Assembly (NCBI GenBank): GCA_963772805.1 | Contig: CAVYYU010000008.1 | Span: 496,001-560,000, forward strand | DNA: 64,000 nucleotides | Source: Legionella_A sp963772805 | Lineage (GTDB): Bacteria > Pseudomonadota > Gammaproteobacteria > Legionellales > Legionellaceae | Direction: 5' to 3' | In this document: piece by piece, positions 8,265 to 16,318 of the stretch | How the letters are laid out: each line of letters opens with the position of its first letter | How positions within the stretch are numbered: the stretch's first letter is position 1 | Position numbers and translations under genes: made by a program | Notes under the pieces: model-generated | The model's input: the letters and a program-made list of their open reading frames with translations, nothing else | Told to the model about the DNA's origin: nothing | Database searches by the model: none

Positions 8265-9767
8265 ATGAGCATTTCAGATGAGTTACAAGCCAATATATTG
8301 CGTTATTATCACGTTGAAAAATGGCGTGTGGGGACGATTTCATCCCAATTAGGCGTACATCACAGCACAATAAAACGTGTCCTGTCAGAAACAGGCATAC
8401 CTAAGAAAAATATCCTCGTACAATCGTCAATGATAGATCCGTATTTATCGTTTGTACTGAATACGTTGCAACGTTATCCAAACCTGACTGCAAGCCGTCT
8501 GTTTGCCATGGTTCAAGAACGGGGTTATCCCGGCAGGATTGATCATTTTCGCCATCTCATCTCGTGTTATCGACCGAGGCCAGCAGCCGAAGCCTATCTA
8601 CGATTAAGAACCTTGCCGGGTGAGCAAGCGCAAGTTGACTGGGGGCATTTCGGTTATATGACGGTCGGACTCGCAAAGCGACCACTAATGGCTTTTGTCA
8701 TGGTATTAAGTTACTCCCGGAAAATTTATTTGCATTTTTACTTCAATCAACGCACAGAAAATTTTTTACGTGGCCATGAAAATGCCTTTCAAACCTTTGG
8801 TGGCGTGCCTCGCGTACTGTTATATGACAACCTCAAGAGTGCTGTATTAGAGCGACAGGGAGATGCCATTCGGTTTAACCCGACCTTGCTGGCGTTTGCT
8901 GCTCACTACCACTTTGAACCAAGACCCTGTGCTGTTTATCGTGGCAACGAAAAAGGACGGGTGGAACGGGCCATCCGCTATGTTCGTGATAATTTCTTTG
9001 CAGCGCGCACGTATCGCGATTTAGATGATCTGAATGCTCAGGCAATTCATTGGTGTGAAACACAAGCTGCCAACAGACCTTGTCCCGAAGATAAAACAAA
9101 GTCTGTCCGCGCTGTGTTTCAAGATGAGCAACCACGATTGGTCGAATGCCCCGATAACCCATACCCGGTCGATGAAATAGAAACCGTGCATATCGGTAAA
9201 ACACCCTATGCCCGATTCGATATGAATGACTATTCTGTTCCGCATGACCATGTGCGAAAAACGTTAACCATTCACGCCACGCTTGATGTGGTGACCATTC
9301 TGGATGGAACTACCGTGCTCGCGAAACACCCTCGCAGTTATGACAAGGCCAAACAAATAGAATGTGCAGAACACATTGAAACGCTCATTGAACGCAAGAA
9401 ACAGGCACGATTGCATCGTGGCCAAAGCCGATTAACACACGCGATTGACTGTGCAGGCTCTTTCTTGGATGCAGCAGCTCTGCATGGTTATTCCCTGAGT
9501 TCGACGAGCCGCCAACTGTTGTCTTTACTGGACGATTATGGAGCCAGCGAACTGGATGAGGCGATGAAAGATGCACTGGCTCGTGGCGTACCGCATCCCA
9601 ATGCAGTGCGGATGGGTTTACAACGACGGCAAGATGAGCGACATCAACCGCCACTGGTCGTCTTGCCTGTCTCTGACGACAAACGCATCAATGAACTCAT
9701 CGTAAAGCCCCATAAATTAAGTGATTACGATGTGCTCAATCAGCCTGAACCGATAGAGGAGAAATAA
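8265..9767 (+). CDS. istA: IS21-family transposase IstA
   Basis: The 500-residue transposase has an N-terminal HTH (WRVGTISSQLGVHHSTIKRV) and an rve DDE core with Asp125 (AQVDWGHF), Asp188 (LLYDNLKS) and Glu234 (KGRVERAIRY), then a C-terminal beta-barrel and basic region. I chose the ATG at 8265 because GAGGAG sits 7 bases upstream. The in-frame ATG at 8250 overlaps that site. It acts with the ATPase IstB, whose gene starts 2 bases after its stop. Confidence 0.95.
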   Translation: MSISDELQANILRYYHVEKWRVGTISSQLGVHHSTIKRVLSETGIPKKNILVQSSMIDPYLSFVLNTLQRYPNLTASRLFAMVQERGYPGRIDHFRHLISCYRPRPAAEAYLRLRTLPGEQAQVDWGHFGYMTVGLAKRPLMAFVMVLSYSRKIYLHFYFNQRTENFLRGHENAFQTFGGVPRVLLYDNLKSAVLERQGDAIRFNPTLLAFAAHYHFEPRPCAVYRGNEKGRVERAIRYVRDNFFAARTYRDLDDLNAQAIHWCETQAANRPCPEDKTKSVRAVFQDEQPRLVECPDNPYPVDEIETVHIGKTPYARFDMNDYSVPHDHVRKTLTIHATLDVVTILDGTTVLAKHPRSYDKAKQIECAEHIETLIERKKQARLHRGQSRLTHAIDCAGSFLDAAALHGYSLSSTSRQLLSLLDDYGASELDEAMKDALARGVPHPNAVRMGLQRRQDERHQPPLVVLPVSDDKRINELIVKPHKLSDYDVLNQPEPIEEK

Positions 9768-9769
9768 TC

Positions 9770-10549
9770 ATGTTACCCGATTTATTTATGCAGCGCGCAA
9801 AAGCACTCAAGCTTCACGGCCTCATCAACCACTGGGATGAGGTAGTTGATGCTGCATGGCTTGAAAAACTCATCTGTTGGGAAGAAACCTATCGCTCCCA
9901 AAAGAGCCTGGACAGTCGTCTACGCAGTGCACGCATCGGTCGCTTCAAACCATTAGTTGACTTTGACTGGGGCTGGCCAAAACGTTGTGACCGGGATGTC
10001 ATTGAGGAATGGATGCAGTTGAATTTTATGAAAGATGCGACCAACGTCATTTTATGTGGTCCCAATGCAGTGGGCAAAACAACGATAGCCCGTAATATCG
10101 CATATCAAGCTATCCTGAAGGGACATACCGCACTGTTTACAACGGCTGCGGGGATGTTAAATGAGTTGGCTGCTATCGACAGCGATAGCGCATTGCGCCG
10201 TCGTATCAAAGGTTATGTACAGCCCGCATTGCTCATCATCGACGAGGTCGGTTATCTGTCGTACTCCAATCGTCATGCGGATTTGTTGTTTGAAATCATT
10301 TCTCGGCGATACGAAGAAAAATCGACGATTATTACCACTAACAAACAATTTAATGAATGGCGTGAAATCTTCCCCAATGCTGCTTGCGTGGTATCCATTA
10401 TCGACAGACTTGTTCACCACTCAGAAATCGTCAATATCGAGGCCGAATCATTCCGGCTCAAGGAATGGAAAGACAACAGTGCCAGAAAGACAGCCGAGCG
10501 AGCCAGAAAAAAGAAGCCAGTTAAAACGGAGGAAACCGAACATGCGTGA
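9770..10549 (+). CDS. istB: IS21-family helper ATPase IstB
   Basis: The 259-residue AAA+ protein is related to DnaC and selects target DNA and activates IstA. Walker A is GPNAVGKTTIARN and Walker B is LLIIDEVGYL. Sensor-like motifs follow, STIITTNKQFNEW and IDRLVHHSEIV, both typical of IstB. The tail is strongly basic (KTAERARKKKPVK). GGAGAAAT precedes the start. The stop overlaps the small downstream ORF. Confidence 0.95.
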   Translation: MLPDLFMQRAKALKLHGLINHWDEVVDAAWLEKLICWEETYRSQKSLDSRLRSARIGRFKPLVDFDWGWPKRCDRDVIEEWMQLNFMKDATNVILCGPNAVGKTTIARNIAYQAILKGHTALFTTAAGMLNELAAIDSDSALRRRIKGYVQPALLIIDEVGYLSYSNRHADLLFEIISRRYEEKSTIITTNKQFNEWREIFPNAACVVSIIDRLVHHSEIVNIEAESFRLKEWKDNSARKTAERARKKKPVKTEETEHA

Positions 10550-10742
10550 CATGATGCTGGACGCTCTACTGCCAGAGTCCATGTCTGATGAGGCCGCATA
10601 TAACCTGGTGAACTTTCTTGGCGACCTGACCCGTACTCTGGAGTGCATTTACCACACCCAGATTCGACGCCACCATCAGAAGGTTGAATCGGAATTTTAT
10701 TATTCAATGTCAGATGGGGTCATGGAGGACCCGCCGTTTTAG
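10542..10742 (+). CDS. Small accessory protein at the 3' end of the IS21-family element
   Basis: A 66-residue protein starts at the ATG overlapping the istB stop and is preceded by ACGGAGG, an excellent ribosome-binding site. It reads MSDEAAYNLVNFLGDLTRTL followed by a His/Arg-rich helix, and ends about 108 bp before the right terminus. Small ORFs of this type recur, from memory, downstream of istB in several IS21 elements. The sequence is compatible with a helical, possibly dimeric, partner protein. Function is unknown. Confidence 0.65.
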   Translation: MRDMMLDALLPESMSDEAAYNLVNFLGDLTRTLECIYHTQIRRHHQKVESEFYYSMSDGVMEDPPF

Positions 10743-10961
10743 TTGTAGCTGGCAGCTTTGGTAGAAATTAGTTCAAGGTGGGTGTTGTACGTTAACCTTG
10801 ATCAATTTAAGCCTGCGCCATATATCCGCGGTTTTGAGACACCGTTAACATTTAGTACATTAGCTAGCGTAATATGTATAAATCTAGATTTAATCTGACA
10901 ATTTCAACAAATGAGTTTTGACATAATATGACAGCACAGCTAGCAAAACCAACCAAACATG

Positions 10962-12170
10962 TTAATTCTTGAGTTGAATTTCCAATGCAAAACGCCAGTG
11001 ATATCCATAAGCCTTTTTACGATAACCATAACCGGTTGTGCAGGGGGTTCGTAAACAGACAGAACTAATTGACGAAACACAATTCAAATTTTTGGCTTTA
11101 CCATTTTCTACTAGCCATTTAGCAGCAGCATGCTGGCTAGGAAATGTTTTTAAAATTTCTCCAGATTGTAAGTCAATCATGCAAACCGATTTACTTAATT
11201 TTTCTGCGGCTGCTTTAGCTCTTTTTTTTACATTAATATTGGCTTCTTCTGGATTTTTTTCGTTCCATTCTTTTAGTGAGGCTTTGCGTTTTTCTTTAGC
11301 TTCTGGAGTTGTACGTGAGTTAATTAGCTTCTCCTGCCAAGCTTGATATTCCTCTGGGTTATTCTTAACCCAATTGTCAAAACTGGCTTTTCGTTTTGCT
11401 TGGCATTCTGGTGTTTTAATTGCATCATGATTATTTTTTCTGGCTTCAGCATACTCTTCAGGATTTTCTGCTATCCAGTTTTGTATTCGCTCACTAGTCA
11501 TTTCGCGATACTTTTCGTCATTCATGACTTCCTTAATCCTTTGATTACGTGCACGAAGAGGTGGGCTATCACCTGATTGAAAAGCATATTTGGATGCTTC
11601 AAGCATTGGTTGAAATTGTTCAGGATGGCTTTTCATATAATCACGCTTTTTTTCGCTTGCTTCCGCAATTGAAGGACGTATAGTTGTCCCACCTCCACCT
11701 GCTACAAGATTAAGACACTTTTCATCAGACAAAAGCTCTGAATCTACTAGTTCTGATTCAAGTAGTTCAGTTTCCTCCGCGGTTTCGCATGATGCGATAT
11801 AAAAACGTACAAATTTATCTGAATTTTTATTGAATTTATTTGCAAATTTTAATCCTGACCCTTGATATCGTTTTAATTCAGACCATTTGGGGCGATTAGC
11901 TTTACCTATATAATATTCGGCGTTGTCCATATTTATTTGAATATAAACAATTCTGTAATAACCATCAGATTTGTTTCGTTTTCGAACTAATTCACTCGGG
12001 GTTAACACATCAAACCAGCGATTTTTAATTTCAATTCGTTCTTTATTAAATCCTAATTTCGCTAAATTACGATTAGTATCAATTGAATTGAATAGGTTTT
12101 TATCCATAGATAATTCAATGGGATTAAATTCTTTCCAGATTCTTATGTTGTTATTAATTTCAATAATCAT
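10962..12170 (-). CDS. Free-standing GIY-YIG endonuclease with NUMOD modules
   Basis: The 402-residue protein contains a GIY-YIG nuclease domain (about 72-160). RIVYIQI is the first strand and YYIGK (86-90) the second motif; a Glu-rich helix (ETELLESELV) and CLNLVAGGGG complete the pattern of SegA-like phage nucleases. Residues about 165-330 carry repeated NUMOD3-like helices ending in NPEEY, NPEEA or similar. The C-terminus (SVCMIDLQSGEILKTFPS onward) resembles the NUMOD1/ENR1 DNA-binding module. Such enzymes cut a specific DNA site and promote their own spread. No intron is visible around it. It lies on the minus strand, 111 bp from the IS21 end. Confidence 0.82.
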   Translation of the reverse strand: MIIEINNNIRIWKEFNPIELSMDKNLFNSIDTNRNLAKLGFNKERIEIKNRWFDVLTPSELVRKRNKSDGYYRIVYIQINMDNAEYYIGKANRPKWSELKRYQGSGLKFANKFNKNSDKFVRFYIASCETAEETELLESELVDSELLSDEKCLNLVAGGGGTTIRPSIAEASEKKRDYMKSHPEQFQPMLEASKYAFQSGDSPPLRARNQRIKEVMNDEKYREMTSERIQNWIAENPEEYAEARKNNHDAIKTPECQAKRKASFDNWVKNNPEEYQAWQEKLINSRTTPEAKEKRKASLKEWNEKNPEEANINVKKRAKAAAEKLSKSVCMIDLQSGEILKTFPSQHAAAKWLVENGKAKNLNCVSSISSVCLRTPCTTGYGYRKKAYGYHWRFALEIQLKN

Positions 12171-12269
12171 TTTTTAATATTAACTACCTCTTGCGGTTAG
12201 CTGTCAAATTAGATTGAAATCAGCATCACTTTGTTGTCTTGTCATATCTTGCTTTTTACATCTTAGGAT

Positions 12270-13547
12270 TTATGTGTTGAATCTCTCTGGGGTCTGAATT
12301 CCTAAGGTTTTTAATTCAGTAACTACCGCTTTTATTATTTTGATAAAATTTTGAGTGTGTGTAACCTCTCGTATTTCTTTTAAACATTTGGATGCTTTGT
12401 TTGAAAAACAAGCCGAGGTTTCTGGCAATGCTCTTACTGTAGCAATCGTAAAAATGGCAACAACTGCTATCGATTCGGATGTGGTTTTTTTGCCATGTAG
12501 AAAATCTTCCAATTCTAACTTTATTTTCATAATTTCATTTTCAGCATAATCTTTGGCAAATTGGCAGTTATTAAACATTGGTATACTTATAACCGCACCG
12601 TTACCTTTGCAAACTAAACACACTTTTTGTCTTTTATGTAACTTGGAAATTTTGAGTATATTACCATTTTTAAAGTGGGCTTGAGGTAATAAAAATGAAT
12701 TTATACCATCTAAGGTAATATAAGGTTCATTACCTAATCCACTATTAATGCTTTCAATATACCCTGAAAGCCTGATCATTTTTTTAAAGTATTTTTGATC
12801 AGCTGCAACTTCATTTTCATTGTAGTCTTTAGCTATTTGTTTGGAGGATGCTGTTAGAAGTTCGAGCATAGATGAAATACCCTTTGCAAAACTCTCTTCC
12901 TCGTCTTTAAAGATTATATTTAAAGCTTGTAGTTCTTTGGGGTTAAGCACATAGCCTCTCTGCGGAGTGGTGTTCGATATGTTAGTGATTATTTCCGTTT
13001 TTTCAGTTGATTTGTGCACAATCCAAAATATAAGAATAAGGACTACAAGTGCAGGACATGTCCATTGTGAAGCATCTATTATTTTTTCTTTAGGCTCTTG
13101 TGTTTTCTCAAGAGGTTCTTGTATGTGTTTATTTTTGTTTTTCATGATTGATTTACTGAGAAGATAAAGAACAAGGCCGAGTAAACCACCAACACCTATA
13201 AAAATAGGGATTAAGAAAACTCCACCAATTGTCGCGCCTATTGCCCCTGCACTACCCAAACTGTTTTTTGCTTGAGATATTGATGTAATTGTATAAATAA
13301 GAGCGCAAAAGGGTGAAATCCAGCATTCATAAGCTGCATATCTGAGAAACCTACCGAAGATGTTTTGACCGTTATTTTTTGAGACAAATTGAAAAATAAA
13401 CATGCCGCTGCCTATAAATAACCATATGAGGGATGTGTTTTCTACTTTCCCCATACCATTTAAAAGACTTATAAGGTAATAAACTCCGAGGCCTAATATT
13501 AGTGAGGGAATAAGGCTAAGGAAGATGTATTTTAACTTTATTTTCAT
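12270..13547 (-). CDS. Four-helix membrane protein of unknown function
   Basis: The 425-residue protein has hydrophobic segments near residues 8-28, 40-56, 78-92 and 106-132, a Glu/Lys-rich linker (HIQEPLEKTQEPKEK), another membrane helix (about 162-178) and a soluble C-terminal half. That half contains CLVCKGNGAV, half of a DnaJ-like zinc motif, and a second Cys further on (FNNCQF). I do not recognise a family. It stands alone on the minus strand, about 100 bp after the GIY-YIG gene start, and diverges from the XRE gene at 13761. As an island gene of unknown function next to a candidate defence operon it could be a further defence or toxin protein, but nothing shows this directly. Confidence 0.7.
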   Translation of the reverse strand: MKIKLKYIFLSLIPSLILGLGVYYLISLLNGMGKVENTSLIWLFIGSGMFIFQFVSKNNGQNIFGRFLRYAAYECWISPFCALIYTITSISQAKNSLGSAGAIGATIGGVFLIPIFIGVGGLLGLVLYLLSKSIMKNKNKHIQEPLEKTQEPKEKIIDASQWTCPALVVLILIFWIVHKSTEKTEIITNISNTTPQRGYVLNPKELQALNIIFKDEEESFAKGISSMLELLTASSKQIAKDYNENEVAADQKYFKKMIRLSGYIESINSGLGNEPYITLDGINSFLLPQAHFKNGNILKISKLHKRQKVCLVCKGNGAVISIPMFNNCQFAKDYAENEIMKIKLELEDFLHGKKTTSESIAVVAIFTIATVRALPETSACFSNKASKCLKEIREVTHTQNFIKIIKAVVTELKTLGIQTPERFNT

Positions 13548-13760
13548 GGATTATTACTCAATTAATTTGTGCACTATTAACTTGGAACTTGAAGGTCTAA
13601 GGCTTGAAGCTCGTTAGTCACCAATTATTTTGACAAATCCGTTTTGTATTATTGTTATTGTTTATATGAAGTTGTTTGTTAACTAGTTAAGTAGAATTGT
13701 ATCGCTGATTGATACTTATAGTCCGTGGTTCGATGAGTATACCAAATTTATGCTTAAGGG

Positions 13761-14000
13761 ATGAGAAAAAAACATCCAGCACTAATACAACTTGGATCTC
13801 AAATCCGAGAACTCCGCAAAGCAAAAGGCTTTTCGCAAGAAAATTTTGCTGCTGAAGTAGGTCTGGACAGAACATATATGGGTGGTGTTGAACGAGGAGA
13901 ACGTAATGTTGCTGCTCTTAATCTCATTCAGATTGCTAAATGTTTGAATATTGAGGTCGGTGAATTATTTCCCTCGATTCATACCTTAAACTCTGATTAA
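13761..14000 (+). CDS. XRE-family helix-turn-helix regulator (79 aa)
   Basis: This small single-domain repressor has a clear XRE/Cro-C1 HTH: LGSQIRELRKAKGFSQENFA, then VGLDRTYMGGVERGERN and LNLIQIAKCLNIEVGELF. The GLDRTYxxGVERGxRN pattern is common in controllers of mobile-element and restriction genes. There is no C-terminal effector domain. No strong ribosome-binding site is visible (AAGGG 7 bases upstream is the best). It diverges from the membrane protein at 12270-13547, and about 185 bp separates it from the second XRE gene. Confidence 0.88.
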   Translation: MRKKHPALIQLGSQIRELRKAKGFSQENFAAEVGLDRTYMGGVERGERNVAALNLIQIAKCLNIEVGELFPSIHTLNSD

Positions 14001-14110
14001 CTCTCTTTAAATAGCAAAATTCCTCATTCACCTCGTAGCACGATTATCTTCGGTCTTTTATTTCAAACGCATAAATTACGCAAACTATATTATTTTTCTT
14101 GTTGAATGTA

Positions 14111-14121
14111 TAGGATTCCTA
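14111..14121. promoter_or_regulatory. Candidate operator, TAGGATTCCTA, upstream of second XRE gene
   Basis: TAGGA and TCCTA form an inverted repeat around one central base. The surrounding 20 bases, TGTATAGGATTCCTAAGTAT, recur with two mismatches at 14709-14728 upstream of the six-gene operon. It lies 63 bp before the chosen start of the XRE gene at 14185. A likely reading is autoregulation by one of the two XRE proteins, because HTH dimers bind such palindromes. Confidence 0.6.
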
Positions 14122-14184
14122 AGTATCTAGGGATTGAAAAAACTTAGATTCTCTAAGCTTGGAATATCTTTTTACGAGTTTAGA

Positions 14185-14487
14185 ATGAGTGAGTCTCCTT
14201 TATGTAAAAGGCTGAAAGAAGCGCGTTTGTCTGCTAATTATTCTCAGAAGAAATTAGGGATTGAGGCTGGCATGGATCAGTTTTCTGCAAGTGCACGAAT
14301 GAATCATTATGAGATGGGAAGACATACTCCTGATTATTCAACCCTAAAACGAATAGCTACAGTGCTCGAATTACCTGTCGCTTATTTTTATGCAGAGTCT
14401 GACGATTTGGCTAATTTAATTCAATTTTTTAATTATCTGAACAAAGAAGACAAGGTAGTACTATTCAAAAAATTAGGACTTACCTAA
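14185..14487 (+). CDS. XRE-family helix-turn-helix regulator (100 aa)
   Basis: The protein has an HTH of the XRE family (LCKRLKEARLSANYSQKKLG and HYEMGRHTPDYSTLKRIATV) followed by a short acidic and hydrophobic tail (ESDDLANLIQFFNYL), probably for dimerisation. I take the ATG at 14185. An upstream in-frame TTG at 14134 would add 17 residues but has a poorly spaced site. The gene has the palindromic site 14111-14121 in its 5' region and lies 406 bp before the six-gene operon on the same strand, so it is the best candidate for that operon's regulator. Confidence 0.85.
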   Translation: MSESPLCKRLKEARLSANYSQKKLGIEAGMDQFSASARMNHYEMGRHTPDYSTLKRIATVLELPVAYFYAESDDLANLIQFFNYLNKEDKVVLFKKLGLT

Positions 14488-14711
14488 TGATTAAGAGTTT
14501 GTGCTGAAGACCTATTAAAAGTAACAACATTCTCTGTTAGAAGTAGTGCGTCATTATTACATATGACTCCTTGAGCTAATTTAATGGATGATCGCAGTAT
14601 ATTCTGTGACAAAATTAAACCCACAACCATAATAACTACTAGTTCCTTTATTTTAATCTATTAAATTTAGAATCAAAAAGACACAAGTAAAACATATTTG
14701 AATCAAATGCA

Positions 14712-14722
14712 TAGGATTCCTA
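14712..14722. promoter_or_regulatory. Second copy of the candidate operator TAGGATTCCTA
   Basis: The extended site TGCATAGGATTCCTAAATAT (14709-14728) matches 18 of 20 bases of the site at 14108-14127. It ends 15 bp upstream of a TTGACA -35 element, so a bound protein could act as an activator or repress by contact with the polymerase. A looser half site (TAGGATT) follows at 14780. No other copy of the full palindrome was noticed in the window. Confidence 0.6.
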
Positions 14723-14742
14723 AATATATTGTGCGCATAAAT

Positions 14743-14772
14743 TTGACAATGATTTGATTTCGCTGATAAAAT
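14743..14772 (+). promoter_or_regulatory. Probable sigma-70 promoter of the six-gene operon
   Basis: TTGACA (14743-14748) and TAAAAT (14767-14772) are separated by 18 bp, a strong -35 and a good -10. The start codon of the first operon gene follows about 120 bp further on, leaving a long AT-rich leader. The 14488-14893 gap has no other clear gene. Confidence 0.6.
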
Positions 14773-14893
14773 GATCAACTAGGATTTTTTTTGTTATTTA
14801 TTTTAAATACTTATAGGCTGGTTTAAATTTATTGCGATATGCATGGAAGAATTGTCGTACAGCGTACTGTTAATCATTAGGTAAGCTTTTCAC

Positions 14894-16318
14894 ATGAAAC
14901 CCTTTGCAAAAATAAAAGAATTTTTAAGCCAACGACCAAACCAGTATATCCCGTCAACCATGGTGTTTAATGAACTTGATCTAGATGTCATGGTTCAACA
15001 ATTGCAATTAAAAGAAAAAGCTCAGCAACGTGGTACATTAGAATTACCCAACACAAAATCACAAGACTTAGATACTGTAGAAACTGAGATCGTTAATGTT
15101 ATCGAAGCAGAAAAAAATCGCTGCTATTCAACATTACTTAGTGAATTACAAGCTTACGACAATCGTATAACTGCTCTTAGCTTAGATAATAAAGTTTTTG
15201 AAATAAAAAGCGCTGCTGAAAATGCAAAATCTGAATTTGAAGCCGAAGCACGTGATGGGATTAATCATCTTGAGCGCGATTTGCAGCATGTCAAAGATAT
15301 ACATCAAGAACGAAAAGACTTTAAAAAAATCAATAAATTAAATCGAGTTGCACATTATCCAGAGTCACCTATATGGCATTGGGGAGTCGTTGGCTTTCTG
15401 TTTTTAATTGAATGTCTGTTAAATGCCAGTTTTTTCTCCACTGGCCTTGATGGTGGACTACTAGGCGGGTTGATGGAAGCGCTTGGTATCGCCTTTGTGA
15501 ATATATGCGTAGGTCTTAGTGTGGGAAGGTTTGTTTATCCCCAAGTTAATAATATCAAAATCAGATGGCGCGTATTTGGATGGCTTACAATATTAATCTA
15601 TACCTTATTTGCGATTACTTTTAATTTATTTGTAGCACATTACCGTATGGCATTGGCAGGCGACAATCCTGATTTTGCCAGTACATCTGCCGTCCTATCG
15701 TTTGTTGGAAATCCATTGGATCTAAAAGATTTTTTGTCTTGGATAATGGTTGGTATTGGGTTCATTTTTTCCATAATTGCCTCGCTAGATGCTTTTAAAA
15801 TGAATGATAGTTACCCTGGATATAGCAAATTAGAAAAAAAATATGTTTCAGCTCTTCACGATTTCTCCACGCATTATACTGAAATAATAGACAATCTTCG
15901 GGAAATAAAAGATACAGCTATAGAGAGTATTCATTTATCAAAAAACGTTTTCTCTGAACGGCGAGCAGAGTTTGATAATATTGTTGTATATAGACAAGGG
16001 TTACTCAATGCATTTGCCCAACGAATTCCATATCTACAAAATTGTGCAAAACATTTAATTAATACCTATAGAGAAACCAACATAGCCTCAAGGACATCCG
16101 AAGCCCCTTGTTATTTTAATGACCCTTTTATTCTTCAATCTCCAAATCCAATAGAGAGCCCTGTTTTATATTCAAAAAACCAAGAAAGTCTTGATGCAGC
16201 AGTTCTATCAATTTATAAAAATTTAGATGAAATAACGGAAAATATGCACTCAGAGTTTACATTAATTCAAAAGCGTTTTCCCTTGCTAGATACCATTCTG
16301 AGAGAGGATGAAGAATGA
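14894..16318 (+). CDS. Operon gene 1: four-helix membrane protein with coiled-coil ends
   Basis: The 474-residue protein has four membrane helices at about 160-182, 190-214, 227-248 and 279-302. A 150-residue N-terminal region is Glu/Lys-rich and probably coiled coil (AENAKSEFEAEARDGINHLE), and a 170-residue C-terminal helical region follows the membrane part. Both ends should lie in the cytoplasm. I know no family for it. It starts the cassette and overlaps gene 2 by ATGA. Coiled coils on a four-helix core resemble the general plan of the MotA-like protein of gene 3, but the motif of that family is not visible. A scaffold or sensor for the channel is the best guess. There is no strong Shine-Dalgarno sequence. 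Confidence 0.75.
   Translation: MKPFAKIKEFLSQRPNQYIPSTMVFNELDLDVMVQQLQLKEKAQQRGTLELPNTKSQDLDTVETEIVNVIEAEKNRCYSTLLSELQAYDNRITALSLDNKVFEIKSAAENAKSEFEAEARDGINHLERDLQHVKDIHQERKDFKKINKLNRVAHYPESPIWHWGVVGFLFLIECLLNASFFSTGLDGGLLGGLMEALGIAFVNICVGLSVGRFVYPQVNNIKIRWRVFGWLTILIYTLFAITFNLFVAHYRMALAGDNPDFASTSAVLSFVGNPLDLKDFLSWIMVGIGFIFSIIASLDAFKMNDSYPGYSKLEKKYVSALHDFSTHYTEIIDNLREIKDTAIESIHLSKNVFSERRAEFDNIVVYRQGLLNAFAQRIPYLQNCAKHLINTYRETNIASRTSEAPCYFNDPFILQSPNPIESPVLYSKNQESLDAAVLSIYKNLDEITENMHSEFTLIQKRFPLLDTILREDEE

Larger units (their letters stand above)
7535..10850 (+). mobile_element. Complete IS21-family insertion sequence, TSD TTTAG
   Basis: This 3316-bp element begins TGT and ends ACA. The termini share CCGCG, 5 or 6 bases, then ATGGCGCAGGC about 20-40 bp from each end, in inverted orientation. 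A perfect 5-bp duplication TTTAG flanks it (7530-7534 and 10851-10855), within the 4-8 bp usual for IS21. It carries istA and istB plus two accessory ORFs: a Cys/His-rich protein upstream and a 66-residue protein overlapping the end of istB. The intact duplication and genes indicate a fairly recent insertion between the DUF5681 gene and the GIY-YIG gene. It does not disrupt a recognised gene. Confidence 0.9.

Noticed and set aside
10161..10541. Long frame overlapping istB as part of the 193-codon ORF
   Set aside because: Only the last 66 codons, starting at 10542 after ACGGAGG, look like a gene; the upstream part is the shadow of istB in another frame.
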